Source: Pseudomonas sp. BN411 (lineage in GTDB: Bacteria > Pseudomonadota > Gammaproteobacteria > Pseudomonadales > Pseudomonadaceae). Taken from it: 64,000 bases of DNA. The translations under genes were made by a program, and so were the position numbers. This document shows positions 52,710 to 61,618 of this stretch, piece by piece. The stretch is taken from positions 114,283 through 178,282 of the forward strand of contig NZ_SSOM01000086.1 in assembly GCF_029871235.1 (NCBI RefSeq), given 5' to 3'. Position 1 is the stretch's first letter. Each line of letters begins with the position of its first letter. The notes beneath the pieces are model-generated. The model was given only the letters and a program-made list of their open reading frames with translations. It did not search any database and was not told where the DNA came from.

Positions 52710-52745
52710 CCCTCACCCCAGCCCTCTCCCAGCGGGAGAGGGGGT
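52710..52745. repeat. REP-like fragment
   Basis: CCCTCACCCCAGCCCTCTCCC with hairpin CCCTCTCCC-AGC-GGGAGAGGG, a half copy of the element at 19490-19611, between the SDR and thiolase genes of the operon. Confidence 0.8.
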
Positions 52746-52761
52746 TTTGTCCGTGCGGGGG

Positions 52762-53910
52762 TTAAAGCCGCTCGATGATGGTCACGTTCGCCTGGCCGCC
52801 GCCTTCGCACATGGTCTGCAGGCCATAGCGGCCGCCGCTGCGTTCCAGTTCGTGCAGCAGGGTGCACATCAGGCGGGTGCCGGTGGCGCCCAGGGGGTGG
52901 CCGAGGGCGATGGCGCCGCCGTTGACGTTGGTGCGCTCATGGGGGTAGCCGGTTTCCTTCAGCCAGGCCAGGGCGACCGAGGCGAAGGCTTCGTTGATTT
53001 CCACCCGGTCGATGTCTTCCAGCTTCATGCCGGCGCGCTTCAGGGCGTACTCGGTGGCGGGAATCGGTGCGGTGAGCATCCATACCGGGTCGTCGGCGCG
53101 CACGCTCATGTGGTGGATGCGGGCGCGAGGCGTCAGGTTGTAGCGCTTGAGCGCTGCCTCGGAGACCACCAGCAATGCGCTGGCGCCGTCGCAGGTCTGG
53201 CTGGATACGCCGGCGGTGACGCGGTCGCAACCGAACAGGGCCTCCAGCTCAGCCATTTTGTCGAGGCTGGTCTGGCGCGGGGTTTCGTCGTGCTCGACGC
53301 CGGCCAGCGGGACGATCTCGCGGGCGAAGCGGCCTTCAGCGATGGCGTGCAGGGCGCGGCGATGGGACTCCAGGGAGTAAGCCTCCAACGCCTCGCGCGA
53401 CAGGCCCCAGCGCTCGGCGATCATCTGCGCCGAGCGGAACTGGGTCGGCGGCACCTTGCCGTAGCGCTTCACCCAGCCTTCGGAGCCGGTGAAGGGATCG
53501 GTGAAGCCCAGGGGTTCGGCGGCGGTCATGGCCGAGGAAATCGGGATCTGGGTCATGGTCTGCACGCCACCGGCGATCACCACGTCCTGTGTGCCGCTCA
53601 TCACGGCCTGGGCGGCGAAGTGCACCGCCTGCTGGGACGAGCCGCACTGGCGGTCGATGGTAGTGCCGGGCACGGCCTGGTCGAGGCCGGCGGCCAGCCA
53701 GCAGGTGCGGGCGATGTCACCGGCCAGCGGACCGATGGTGTCGACGCAGCCGAAGATCACGTCGTCGTAGTCGGCATCGGGGATGGAGTTGCGCGCGACC
53801 AGTTCGCGCAGCACATGGGCGCCGAGGTCGGCGGCGTGGATCTGGCTCAGGCCGCCCTTGCGCCGGCCGGTGGGGGTGCGCAGGGCGTCGACTATGTAGG
53901 CTTCGGGCAT
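52762..53910 (-). CDS. fadA6: Thiolase, FadA6-like
   Basis: 382 aa. Catalytic Cys in [17 protein letters not shown], His in [12 protein letters not shown], second Cys in [21 protein letters not shown] supplies the Asn. [14 protein letters not shown] also matches FadA6 by memory. In actinobacterial cholesterol catabolism FadA6 performs the thiolysis after ring opening of COCHEA-CoA by IpdAB. Its position downstream of ipdA-ipdB-ipdC-echA20 supports the same job. The start ATG 53910 ([19 protein letters not shown]) is the standard thiolase N-terminus. Confidence 0.88.
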   Translation of the reverse strand: MPEAYIVDALRTPTGRRKGGLSQIHAADLGAHVLRELVARNSIPDADYDDVIFGCVDTIGPLAGDIARTCWLAAGLDQAVPGTTIDRQCGSSQQAVHFAAQAVMSGTQDVVIAGGVQTMTQIPISSAMTAAEPLGFTDPFTGSEGWVKRYGKVPPTQFRSAQMIAERWGLSREALEAYSLESHRRALHAIAEGRFAREIVPLAGVEHDETPRQTSLDKMAELEALFGCDRVTAGVSSQTCDGASALLVVSEAALKRYNLTPRARIHHMSVRADDPVWMLTAPIPATEYALKRAGMKLEDIDRVEINEAFASVALAWLKETGYPHERTNVNGGAIALGHPLGATGTRLMCTLLHELERSGGRYGLQTMCEGGGQANVTIIERL

Positions 53911-53940
53911 GGGGAAATCTCTGTGAAGTCGAAGTGGATT

Positions 53941-54044
53941 TGCCCTCACCCCCGGCCCCTCTCCCGGAGGGAGAGGGGAGACAAGCGGCCCGCTGCACGG
54001 ACAGCCCCCTCTCCCGCTTGCGGGAGAGGGTTGGGGTGAGGGCA
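53941..54044. repeat. REP-like inverted repeat inside the operon
   Basis: TGCCCTCACCCC at 53941 and GGGGTGAGGGCA ending 54044 are outer arms; inner hairpins CCCTCTCCC-type at 53958-53978 and 54007-54030. Same family as 19490-19611. It lies in the 141-bp gap between the fadA6 start and the upstream dehydrogenase stop, and may reduce transcription or mark an mRNA processing site. Confidence 0.85.
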
Positions 54045-54051
54045 GGAAGGG

Positions 54052-55104
54052 TCAGAAGGTATTGCCCGCCCCCGGCTGGATGGCACCCGCGAACAACGCC
54101 TCACGTACCCGCGCCTTGTGCCAGCCGCGGTCGCCCCAGACCTTGTCCAGGGCCCAGGCGCGTTTCATGAAGAGTTGCAGGTCCACTTCCCAGGTGTATC
54201 CCATGGCGCCGTGGGTCTGGATGGCGTTTTTCGCCGCCAGCATCGCCGCTTCGGCGCAGGCGATGCGGGCGTGGGAAACCTGGATGTCCTGCTCCGGCAG
54301 GCCGTTGGCGACGGCATGGGCGGCGCGGTAGAGGGGGCCCTTGGCGAACTCGATCAGGACCGCGACGTTGGCCATCAGGTGCTTCACGGCCTGGAAGGAA
54401 CCCACCGGTTTGCCGAACTGCTTGCGCTCGAAGCTGTAGTCCACCGCCAGGTCGACCATGCGCTTGGCCAGGCCCAGCAGCTGGGCGGCGGTGCCCAGCG
54501 CGCCACGGTTCTTCGCCGCGACCCACAGAGCCCTACCCTGTTCGCCTTCTGCCACGCGGGTTTCCGCGCTTGGCGTCCATTCGACACGGTAGAGCTGGCG
54601 GCTCGGGTCCACCGATTCATTGCGGGTGAGCTGCACCTGTGCCGGCAGCACAGCGTGCACTTCGTCGCCATGGGGCAGCAGCAGCAGGTCGGCCACATGG
54701 GCGTCGGCCACCAGCGGATTACCCGGTTCGCCCACGGCGAGGCGCGCCTTGCCTTCGGCGATGCGGGTCAGCCATTCGCCTTGCAGGTCGAGCTGGTTCG
54801 GCAGGGCGGCAAGCAGCGGCACGCCGATGAGCATGGTGTCCACCAGGGGCTCGGGCAGGCCGGAATAGCCGCACTCCTGGGCCAGCAGGACGAAGTCCAG
54901 TTCGTTCATGTCCAGCCCACCGAAGCCGTCCGGCACGGTGATGGCGGTGAGGCCCAGTTCGGTGAGCTGGGTCCAGAGTTCGTCGCTGCGGCCGCTCTCG
55001 CTCTGCCACAGCTCGCGGATGCGCTCCGGGATCACTTCATTGGTGAGGAAGGCGCGCACGTTGTCCTGGAACAGCAGTTGGTCGTCGCTGAAGGTGAAGT
55101 CCAT
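54052..55104 (-). CDS. Acyl-CoA dehydrogenase (small partner subunit)
   Basis: 350 aa. MDFTFSDDQLLFQDNVRAFL is a typical N-terminus. The middle domain shows VADAHVADLLLLPHG without the SEPxAGSD signature; the C-terminal YSFERKQFGKPVGSFQAVKHLMANVA and QTHGAMGYTWEVDLQLFMKRA are good. Short length and a weak FAD-binding block indicate the non-FAD or regulatory partner of a heteromeric steroid acyl-CoA dehydrogenase; the neighbour upstream is the complete partner. The start follows GAGGAGCGC; a longer frame upstream lies within the neighbour. Confidence 0.87.
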   Translation of the reverse strand: MDFTFSDDQLLFQDNVRAFLTNEVIPERIRELWQSESGRSDELWTQLTELGLTAITVPDGFGGLDMNELDFVLLAQECGYSGLPEPLVDTMLIGVPLLAALPNQLDLQGEWLTRIAEGKARLAVGEPGNPLVADAHVADLLLLPHGDEVHAVLPAQVQLTRNESVDPSRQLYRVEWTPSAETRVAEGEQGRALWVAAKNRGALGTAAQLLGLAKRMVDLAVDYSFERKQFGKPVGSFQAVKHLMANVAVLIEFAKGPLYRAAHAVANGLPEQDIQVSHARIACAEAAMLAAKNAIQTHGAMGYTWEVDLQLFMKRAWALDKVWGDRGWHKARVREALFAGAIQPGAGNTF

Positions 55105-55114
55105 GGCGCGCTCC

Positions 55115-56281
55115 TCAGGCTCGCGGCATACCGAGCATGCGCTCGGCGATGATGTTGCGTTGGATCTCGTTGGTGCCGGCGTAGATCGGGCCGGCCTGGG
55201 CGAACAGGAAGCCGTCCAGCCAGTGGCCGACGTCGCCGGCATCCGGCGCGTGGGGCAGCAGTTCGCCGCGCAGGCCGAGGATCGACAGCGCCGTCTCGTG
55301 CATGCGCTGGTCCAGCTCGGACCAGAAGATCTTGTTGGTGGAGGATTCCGGGCCGATCTTGCCGCCCTTCCCCAGCCTTGACGCGGTCATGTAGGTGTTC
55401 AGGGTGTAGGCCTCGGCGTCCATCCAGGCGCGCATTACCGCTTCGCCGATGGCCGGGTCGAGGTCGGCCTGCTCACGGTTGGCCAGGTAGAGCTGCACCA
55501 GGCGTCGTGCGGTTTCCTGGAAGCGGGCCGGCGAGCGCAGCATCAGGCCGCGCTCGAAGCCGGCGGTGGACATCGCCACGTGCCAGCCCATGCCCTCTCC
55601 GCCCAGCACGTTATCCACAGGCACTTCCACGTCGTCGAAGAAGATTTCGGCGAAGCCCGGCAGGCCGTTGAGCTGCGGGATCGGGCGCACGGTGATGCCG
55701 GGGGTGTTCAGCGGCAGGAGGATGAAGGTCAGGCCGTGGTGACGGCTGGATTGCGGGTCGCTGCGGAACAGGCCGAACAGCCAGTCGGCCCAGACGGCGC
55801 GGGTGGACCAGGTCTTCTGGCCGTTGAGCACATAGACGTCGCCCTTGCGCTCGGCGCGGCAGCGGATGGCCGCCATGTCGGAACCGGCATTCGGCTCGGA
55901 CCAGCCCTGGGCCCAGATTTCCTCACCGGTGGCCATCTTCGGCAGGAAGCGTTCCTGCTGCACGGCGGTGCCGAACTCCATCAGGGTCGGGCCGAGCAGG
56001 AAGATGCCGTTCTGGTTGACCCGTGCCGGGGCGCCTGCGCGGTAGTACTCCTCTTCGAAGATCAGCCACTGGATCAGGTCGCAGCCGCGTCCGCCGAGCT
56101 CCTTGGGCCAGGTCACCATGCCCCAGCGGCCCTCGTTGAGCTTCGCTTCCCAGGCGCGGTGCTGGCGGAAGCCTTCTTCGCAGTCGAAGGATTGCAGCGG
56201 CTGGGCCGGCACGTTGGCCGCCAGCCAGGCGCGGACCTCCTCACGGAAGGCCCGCTGTTCAGCTGTGTAGGTCAGTTCCAT
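55115..56281 (-). CDS. Acyl-CoA dehydrogenase (complete partner)
   Basis: 388 aa. MELTYTAEQRAFREEVRAWLA N-terminus, FAD-binding signature WAQGWSEPNAGSDMAAIRC, GQKTWSTRAVWADWLFGLFR, FERGLMLRSPARFQ, GPIYAGTNEIQRNIIAERMLG. It belongs to the group of dehydrogenases found in steroid HIP clusters (FadE31/FadE32 type), probably acting on a ring-opened or methylated dioyl-CoA intermediate. It is 10 bp from the small partner and 4 bp from echA20, so the three are cotranscribed. The start at ATG 56281 gives the canonical N-terminus. Confidence 0.88.
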   Translation of the reverse strand: MELTYTAEQRAFREEVRAWLAANVPAQPLQSFDCEEGFRQHRAWEAKLNEGRWGMVTWPKELGGRGCDLIQWLIFEEEYYRAGAPARVNQNGIFLLGPTLMEFGTAVQQERFLPKMATGEEIWAQGWSEPNAGSDMAAIRCRAERKGDVYVLNGQKTWSTRAVWADWLFGLFRSDPQSSRHHGLTFILLPLNTPGITVRPIPQLNGLPGFAEIFFDDVEVPVDNVLGGEGMGWHVAMSTAGFERGLMLRSPARFQETARRLVQLYLANREQADLDPAIGEAVMRAWMDAEAYTLNTYMTASRLGKGGKIGPESSTNKIFWSELDQRMHETALSILGLRGELLPHAPDAGDVGHWLDGFLFAQAGPIYAGTNEIQRNIIAERMLGMPRA

Positions 56282-56285
56282 GGCT

Positions 56286-57044
56286 TTAGCCCTTGAAGGT
56301 GGCAGTGCGCTTGTCGACGAAGGCATCGCGGGCTTCCTGGGAATCCAGCGAGCGATAGGCCTGCAGGGTGAAGCCCTGCTCCCAGCGGTATTTGTCTTCG
56401 AGGTTGCCGTCCTCGATGCCGGTCAGCGCCTCTTTCGCCAGGGCGATCATGGCCGGGCTCTTGGCGGCGATCTTGCGAGCGATATCCAGGGCCGCCTCGC
56501 GCAGTTCGCCGCGGGGCACCACGCGCTCCACGGCGCCCAGGCGGTAGGCCTCGGCGGCGTCGATCATCTCGCCGGTGAAATACATGTGGCGCACCTTCTG
56601 CACCGGGAACAGGCGCTGCAGGTGAGCGCCGCCGCCCATGGCGCCACGGTCCACTTCAGGCACGCCGAAACGCGCGCAGTCGGAGGCGACCAGGATGTCC
56701 GCCGCGCCGCAGAGGCCAATGCCGCCGCCGAGGACGAAGCCGTGCACGGCGATGATTACCGGCTTGGGATTGCGGTGGACGGCCTTGAAGCTGTCGTAGT
56801 TGCCCTTGTTGACGGCGACGATCAGGTTGCCGTCGGCGGCCAGTTCCTTGATGTCCACACCGGCGCAGAAACCCCGCCCCTCGGCGCGGATGACGATGAC
56901 GCGGACCTCGGGCGATTCGCCCAGGCGTTCCAGCTCGGCGGCGATGGCTGCCCAGCCCTTGCTGTCGAAGGCGTTCACCGGCGGATGGTCGAAGACCATT
57001 TCGGCGATGCCGTTATCGAGACTGACGTTGAATGGTGTGGCCAT
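56286..57044 (-). CDS. echA20: EchA20-like ring-opening crotonase
   Basis: 252 aa crotonase. RAEGRGFCAGVDIKELAADG and HGFVLGGGIGLCGAADILVAS hold the CoA and oxyanion-hole motifs; PEVDRGAMGGGAHLQRLFP follows. The block IRAEGRGF-AGVDIKE and DILVASD match what I recall of M. tuberculosis EchA20 (Rv3550), which hydrolyses the D ring of HIEC-CoA in cholesterol catabolism. Adjacent ipdC, ipdB and ipdA support this. The start at 57044 (MATPFNVSLDNGIAEMVF) follows GGGGAGAAGG; an upstream Met 8 codons earlier lies in the ipdC end region. Confidence 0.87.
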   Translation of the reverse strand: MATPFNVSLDNGIAEMVFDHPPVNAFDSKGWAAIAAELERLGESPEVRVIVIRAEGRGFCAGVDIKELAADGNLIVAVNKGNYDSFKAVHRNPKPVIIAVHGFVLGGGIGLCGAADILVASDCARFGVPEVDRGAMGGGAHLQRLFPVQKVRHMYFTGEMIDAAEAYRLGAVERVVPRGELREAALDIARKIAAKSPAMIALAKEALTGIEDGNLEDKYRWEQGFTLQAYRSLDSQEARDAFVDKRTATFKG

Positions 57045-57057
57045 GACCTTCTCCCCC

Positions 57058-58125
57058 TCAGGACGCACGGCGGCACAGCTCGGCGAGTCGCTGCTCGGCC
57101 TGCTGCACGATGGATTCGATGAGTTCGGCGCAGCCCGGCAGGCTGTCGATGGCGGCGGCGACCTGTCCGGCGGGCAGCACGCCCTCGGCCGGAAGGCCGT
57201 CGACCATAGCCTTCTGGATCACCATGGGCGCGTTGGCGGCCATCAGTGTCTGGGCAGCGGTCAGGCCATCTGCGCCGCCAAGTTTCAGGGCGCTGCCGAG
57301 CAACTGGCCGATGCTGGCGCCACTGTGGCGGCGGTAGGCCAGGGCACTGCGCAGGGCCAGCAAGAGGCGCTTGAGGCCGCCGGAGCGCTCCAGGCTGTCG
57401 AGCAATTCGTTGCGGATCATCCGCTGGGGCATGCCGTCGATGGCGCGGCTGACGATGATGGCGGCCGGATCGCGGACCTTCAGGTAGCGCTCCAGGGTGG
57501 CCGGCGGCACCGGGCTGTCGGCGCTCATCAAGAAGCGCGTGCCCATGGCGATGCCGTCGGCGCCGAGGGCCAGGGCGGACACCAGGCCGCGTCCGTCCTT
57601 GAAGCCGCCAGCGGCGACCACCGGAACATCGACGGCATCCACAACCTGGCCGAGCAGGATCGAGGTGGGCACCGAGCCGGTGTGGCCACCGCCCTCCCCG
57701 CCCTGCACGGTCACGGCGTCAGCGCCCATCTCCACGGCTTTCACCGCGTGCTTGAGTGCGCCCACGGTGGGTATGCAGACCACGCCGGCATCCTTCAGCC
57801 GGGTGATCATCGCCTTGCCCGGCGAGCGGCTGTAGCTCACCGCACGCACGCCGTGCTTGAGCACCAGCTCGACGATCTCGCCGGCGTTGGCCTGGTACAT
57901 GTGGAAGTTGACGCCGAAGGGCTGGTCGGTCAGCCGCTTGGTCTCGAGGATGGCGGCTTCCATGTGTTGCGGTTCGATGGTGGCCCCGGCGAGGAAGCCG
58001 AAGCCACCGGCATTGCCGGTGGCCGCCACCAGTCTCGGGTCGGCCACCCAGCCCATGGCGGTCTGGATGATCGGGTAGCGGCAGCCCAGCAGGCGGGTCA
58101 GGCGGGTGTCGAGGGAGATCGCCAT
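57058..58125 (-). CDS. ipdC: IpdC-like flavin-dependent oxidoreductase (nitronate monooxygenase family)
   Basis: 355 aa TIM-barrel flavoprotein of the 2-nitropropane dioxygenase group. GCRYPIIQTAMGWVADPRLV opens the barrel; GADAVTVQGGEGGGHTGSVPTSILL and VVAAGGFKDGRGLVSALALGADGIAMGTRFL are the FMN phosphate-binding segments. In M. tuberculosis the equivalent IpdC (Rv3553) acts in HIP ring degradation as an NAD-linked oxidoreductase. The start is ATG 58125, overlapping the stop of the preceding crotonase by one base (TGATG), preceded by GGAGGCGTG. Next gene is echA20, 13 bp away. Confidence 0.87.
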   Translation of the reverse strand: MAISLDTRLTRLLGCRYPIIQTAMGWVADPRLVAATGNAGGFGFLAGATIEPQHMEAAILETKRLTDQPFGVNFHMYQANAGEIVELVLKHGVRAVSYSRSPGKAMITRLKDAGVVCIPTVGALKHAVKAVEMGADAVTVQGGEGGGHTGSVPTSILLGQVVDAVDVPVVAAGGFKDGRGLVSALALGADGIAMGTRFLMSADSPVPPATLERYLKVRDPAAIIVSRAIDGMPQRMIRNELLDSLERSGGLKRLLLALRSALAYRRHSGASIGQLLGSALKLGGADGLTAAQTLMAANAPMVIQKAMVDGLPAEGVLPAGQVAAAIDSLPGCAELIESIVQQAEQRLAELCRRAS

Positions 58126-58994
58126 CACGCCTCCGACGGGTTGCGCTGGGACTGAGCCATGGCGCGGGCGTCGTAGCCACCCAGCTTGTCGCCACTGATC
58201 AGTTCGTTGTGCACGTGGGCGAAGTGGTGCAGGCCGAACACCATGTCCATGGTGGCGCGCTTGCCCATCAGGTCTTCTGCGTTGTTCACCGCCTGCTTGG
58301 TGAGCTGCAGGCCCATGCGCGGCATCTGCGCGATGCGCCGCGCCACGTCCAGGGTCACGTCTTCCAGCACGTCGCGGGGCACCACCTTGTTGACCATGCC
58401 CATCTGATAGGCACGCTCGGCGCCCATGCGCTCGCCGAGGAAGAGGAATTCCTTGGCGATGCGCGGATTCAGTTCGTGCACATGGGCGAAGTACTCGACA
58501 CCAGGAATGCCCATGCGCACCACCGGATCGGAGAAGTAGGCGTCTTCCGAGGCGATGATCAGGTCGCAGACCCAGGCCAGCATCAGCCCGCCGGCGATGC
58601 AGGCGCCCTGCACCATGGCGATGGTCGGCTTGGGCATGTCACGCCAGCGCCGGCACATGCCGAGGTAGACCTCCTGTTCGCGGGCGTAGAGGAACTCGCC
58701 GCCCGGCTTGTTCACGTGGTCGTACCAGAGGCTGGTGCGCTCGAAGCTCTGATTGACATCGCGACCCGGCGTACCGATGTCGTGGCCGGCGGAGAAGTGC
58801 TTGCCGGCGCCACGCAGGACGATGACCTTGACGTTGTCGTCGTCGCAGGCGCGCTTGAAGGCGGCGTCCAGGGCGTAGGTCATGCGCGAGTTCTGCGCGT
58901 TGTGGTACTCGGGGCGGTACATGGTGACCAGGGCCAGCGGGCCCTGCACCTCGTACTGCACCACCTCTGCTTCTGCGGCCTGTTCGTGGCTCAT
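58125..58994 (-). CDS. Enoyl-CoA hydratase/crotonase, longer type (unassigned)
   Basis: 289 aa crotonase with the oxyanion motif HFSAGHDIGTPGRDVN at about 67-82 and QGACIAGGLMLAWVCDLIIASEDAYFSDPVVRMGIPG. It differs from the 252-aa EchA20-like enzyme in length and in the GHDIG block, which belongs to a separate group of long crotonases. It sits inside the ipd operon, between ipdB and ipdC, coupled by TGATG to ipdC. The M. tuberculosis ipdABC order as I recall has no gene between ipdB and ipdC, so it may be an additional hydratase or hydrolase of the Gram-negative pathway. Confidence 0.85.
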   Translation of the reverse strand: MSHEQAAEAEVVQYEVQGPLALVTMYRPEYHNAQNSRMTYALDAAFKRACDDDNVKVIVLRGAGKHFSAGHDIGTPGRDVNQSFERTSLWYDHVNKPGGEFLYAREQEVYLGMCRRWRDMPKPTIAMVQGACIAGGLMLAWVCDLIIASEDAYFSDPVVRMGIPGVEYFAHVHELNPRIAKEFLFLGERMGAERAYQMGMVNKVVPRDVLEDVTLDVARRIAQMPRMGLQLTKQAVNNAEDLMGKRATMDMVFGLHHFAHVHNELISGDKLGGYDARAMAQSQRNPSEA

Positions 58995-59009
58995 GTGTGC
59001 GGCTCCGCC

Positions 59010-59822
59010 TTAGTGGGTCATGGCCTGGGCGCGCACGCCCGGCGGATTGTCCTTGAGCTGGCTGGCGCGCAGGTTGTGCGGGTCCAGTTGCTGGATGAGG
59101 ATCAATTGTTCGAGGGTCGGCGCGGCGGTGGTCGGGATCTCGTCCGGCACACACAGCGGGAAGCCGGTGGCGGCCTGCACTTCGTCCACCGTGACGCCCG
59201 GGTGCAGCGAGCGGATGCGCATCTGCCGGTCGGGGCCCTGGAAGTCGAGCACGCAGAGATCGGTGACGATCAGGCGCAGGTCGATTTCGTCGAGCGACCA
59301 GCCACGGGCGAGGCGCTCGGGGTTGTAGCCAACCGAGGCCACCACATCCACTTCACCGTCCACGAACACCCGCTTGTTGTGGCCGGGCACCATGAAGGAG
59401 TTGGCGTGGCTGATGGAGTTGCCGGGGAAGCCGCGCACCCCGAGCATCTGCGACTTGGGTTTGGCGTGGTCGCCGATGCAGGAAATGTTGGCCTGGCCGA
59501 AGCGGTCGATCTGCACCGGGCCCACCAGGGCGTGGCGCTTGCCGCTCCAGACGTTGTCGAAGATGCGCGAGAAACCCATCCAGCTGTCGAACTTGGGCTG
59601 GTAGCCGCCGCGCGGGCCGATCGGCACCGGCTCGGCGACCATGAAGGCTTCGGAGTCAGTCATCATCAGTTTGGCGTTGCTGTTGAGCATCGCCAGCGAC
59701 GCGGCCAGGCGCTGCAACACGCCGATGCCGGTGGCGAGCACCTCACCGTCGTCCGCGAACGCTTCGGAAGCGGCGCAGATCATCAGTTCGGCGAGGCTGT
59801 AGGGTTGATTGGTGGCAGTCAT
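59010..59822 (-). CDS. ipdB: CoA-transferase-family ring hydrolase subunit IpdB
   Basis: 270 aa. MICAASEAFADDGEVLATGIGVLQRLAASLA, KLMMTDSEAFMVAEP, GKRHALVGPVQIDRFGQANISCIGDH, MLGVRGFPGNSISHANSFMVPGHNKRVFV and IRSLHPGVTVDEVQAATGF match the IpdB subunit I recall from M. tuberculosis and Rhodococcus. IpdAB has a class I CoA-transferase fold but hydrolyses the C ring of COCHEA-CoA. ipdA lies immediately upstream (10-bp gap). The start MTATNQPYSLAELMICAASE is preceded by GAGGACGC. Confidence 0.92.
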   Translation of the reverse strand: MTATNQPYSLAELMICAASEAFADDGEVLATGIGVLQRLAASLAMLNSNAKLMMTDSEAFMVAEPVPIGPRGGYQPKFDSWMGFSRIFDNVWSGKRHALVGPVQIDRFGQANISCIGDHAKPKSQMLGVRGFPGNSISHANSFMVPGHNKRVFVDGEVDVVASVGYNPERLARGWSLDEIDLRLIVTDLCVLDFQGPDRQMRIRSLHPGVTVDEVQAATGFPLCVPDEIPTTAAPTLEQLILIQQLDPHNLRASQLKDNPPGVRAQAMTH

Positions 59823-59832
59823 CTCAGCGTCC

Positions 59833-60714
59833 TCAGAAAACCGGGAGCGGCAGTTGGCGAATCGCGTCCAGGCCGCCTACACGGGCCAGGTATTCCGCTT
59901 CCCCGCAGTTGACGTAGCGTTCCATGTAGGCCTGCCAGCCATCCGGCTCGGCGGCCGATGCGTTGTAGGCCTTGAAGTGGGCGGTATCGAAGCCGTAGAG
60001 CGGCGCGCAGGACGACGGATGGGCGCCGCCTGCCAGGTGCACCACGGCACTGGTGCAGTTGCGCTCCCAGAACACCTGACGGGCGCGGGACGGGTCCTCG
60101 TGGAACCAGGCGCTGTCCACCAGTTCGTCGCAACTCACGTAGGCCTTCTCGGCGGCACGCACGAAGAGGTCGTCCATGTAGTGATCCGGGCCGGCGATCT
60201 GGCAGACGCCACGGGCATCGGCGCGGTCGACGTGGATCAGCGCGGCATCCAGCTTCAGCGCCGGCATGGCGACCCAGTCGCGGCTGTCGTCGTAGGGCGA
60301 GCTGACCAGCTTCAGTTCCGGGTTGATGCGCAGTACATCGGTACCCAGACCCACGGCGGTGGGAATGAAGGGCACGCCCATGGCGGCGGCCTTGAGACCA
60401 AGCAGCAGCATGCCTTCGTCGATTTCCATCACGTCCACCGCGCCTTCCTGGCGGGCTTTGCGGAAGTAGGGTTCCAGCGGAATGAAGTCCAGCGAGACGA
60501 AGGCGTAGATCAGCTTCTTCACCTTGCCGGCGGCACAGAGCATGCCGATGTCGGCGCCGCCGTAAGCGACCACGGTGAGGTCCTTGAGGTCGGAGCGGAG
60601 GATCTCGCGAACGAGAGCCATGGGCTTACGCCGCGGGCCCCATCCACCAATGCCGATAGTCATGCCGTCGCGTAGCTGGCCGACCACGTCGGCGGCGGTC
60701 ATGCGTTTGTCCAT
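59833..60714 (-). CDS. ipdA: CoA-transferase-family ring hydrolase subunit IpdA
   Basis: 293 aa. MTIGIGGWGPRRKPMALVREILRSDLKDLTVVAYGGADIGMLCAAGKVKKLIYAFVSLD aligns closely, by memory, with M. tuberculosis IpdA (GMTIGIAGWGSRRKPMAFVR and onward). The conserved Glu of the active site is the DEG motif at residue 100 (EIDEGMLLLGL). With IpdB it forms the COCHEA-CoA ring hydrolase of the HIP pathway, opening the last steroid ring. It follows the dioxygenase gene by 10 bp and is preceded by AAGGAGCCGCCC. Confidence 0.93.
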   Translation of the reverse strand: MDKRMTAADVVGQLRDGMTIGIGGWGPRRKPMALVREILRSDLKDLTVVAYGGADIGMLCAAGKVKKLIYAFVSLDFIPLEPYFRKARQEGAVDVMEIDEGMLLLGLKAAAMGVPFIPTAVGLGTDVLRINPELKLVSSPYDDSRDWVAMPALKLDAALIHVDRADARGVCQIAGPDHYMDDLFVRAAEKAYVSCDELVDSAWFHEDPSRARQVFWERNCTSAVVHLAGGAHPSSCAPLYGFDTAHFKAYNASAAEPDGWQAYMERYVNCGEAEYLARVGGLDAIRQLPLPVF

Positions 60715-60724
60715 GGGCGGCTCC

Positions 60725-61618
60725 TTATTGACGGCCGACGCTGAAGTCGTGGCCCCAGTGGCTGACCACGGTGCTCTCGAAGGGTGTGTGGCGCTCCCAG
60801 TCCATGACCTTGCCGCCGCAGCCGTACTCCAGGTCGAAGCCGCCCGGGGTCTGCATGTAGAAGCTGGTCATGTCGTCGTTGGTGTGGCGACCGAGGGTGG
60901 CGGACAGCTTCACGCCGCTGGCGTGCATGCGGTCCAGGGCGCGACCCACGTCGTCCAACTCGCCTACTTCCACCATGAGGTGCACGCAGCCCGAAGGGAT
61001 CGGGCACTCGAACAGCGCCAGGGAGTGATGGCGGCCGTTGTTGCAGTGGAGGAAGTGGATGCGTTTTTCCGGTTCGGCCGGATCAGGGGTGAAGCGCACT
61101 TTCATCAGGTCGGAGAGACCGAAGCCCATGACGCGCTCGTAGAAGTCCAGGCAGCGGTCGAAAGAGGGTGCCGGCAGCACCGCGTGGCCCATGCCCAGGT
61201 CGCTGGTGACGAAGCCGCTAACGCCAGCCGGGGAAACGAAGGGTGCGAAGTTCTGCTGCGGTCCCCAGAAGAGTTCGTGGCGGTTGCCATCCGGGTCGGC
61301 GAAGCGCGCCAGCTCCTGCACCTTGCGGCCGGACGCGTCGGCTGCGCTGGCGCGCTGGACCTCGACGTCGGCCTGCTGCAGTTCGGCGATGGCCTGTTCG
61401 AAGGCGGCCTTGCCGGCGACTTCCCAGCCACAGGCGCCGTAGCCGTCACGGTCGGCACGCTCCACCAGGATGCGGTAGGGGCGCTCGTCCATCTTCAGGT
61501 AGAGCCGCTCGTCCGCAACGGCATCCACCATCATGCCAAGTACCCCGGCGGCGTACTCGCGCCAGCGGTTCAGGTCTGTCGAGGCTACGGTGACGTACCC
61601 CAGGCCACGGATATCCAT
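60725..61618 (-). CDS. tesB: Extradiol dioxygenase, TesB/HsaC (BphC) type
   Basis: 297 aa, two vicinal-oxygen-chelate modules. The Fe(II) ligands are His145 (LGMGHAVLP), His213 (CVHLMVEV) and Glu264 (FDLEYGCG); I recall H145, H215 and E266 for HsaC. His197/198 in RHHSLALF are active-site His. It should cleave the aromatised steroid A ring (3,4-DHSA to 4,9-DSHA) by meta cleavage, whose product is hydrolysed by the TesD-like enzyme encoded 37 kb away. Start 61618 follows GAGGAG. First gene of the long ipd operon, preceded by a 401-bp intergenic region. Confidence 0.9.
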   Translation of the reverse strand: MDIRGLGYVTVASTDLNRWREYAAGVLGMMVDAVADERLYLKMDERPYRILVERADRDGYGACGWEVAGKAAFEQAIAELQQADVEVQRASAADASGRKVQELARFADPDGNRHELFWGPQQNFAPFVSPAGVSGFVTSDLGMGHAVLPAPSFDRCLDFYERVMGFGLSDLMKVRFTPDPAEPEKRIHFLHCNNGRHHSLALFECPIPSGCVHLMVEVGELDDVGRALDRMHASGVKLSATLGRHTNDDMTSFYMQTPGGFDLEYGCGGKVMDWERHTPFESTVVSHWGHDFSVGRQ

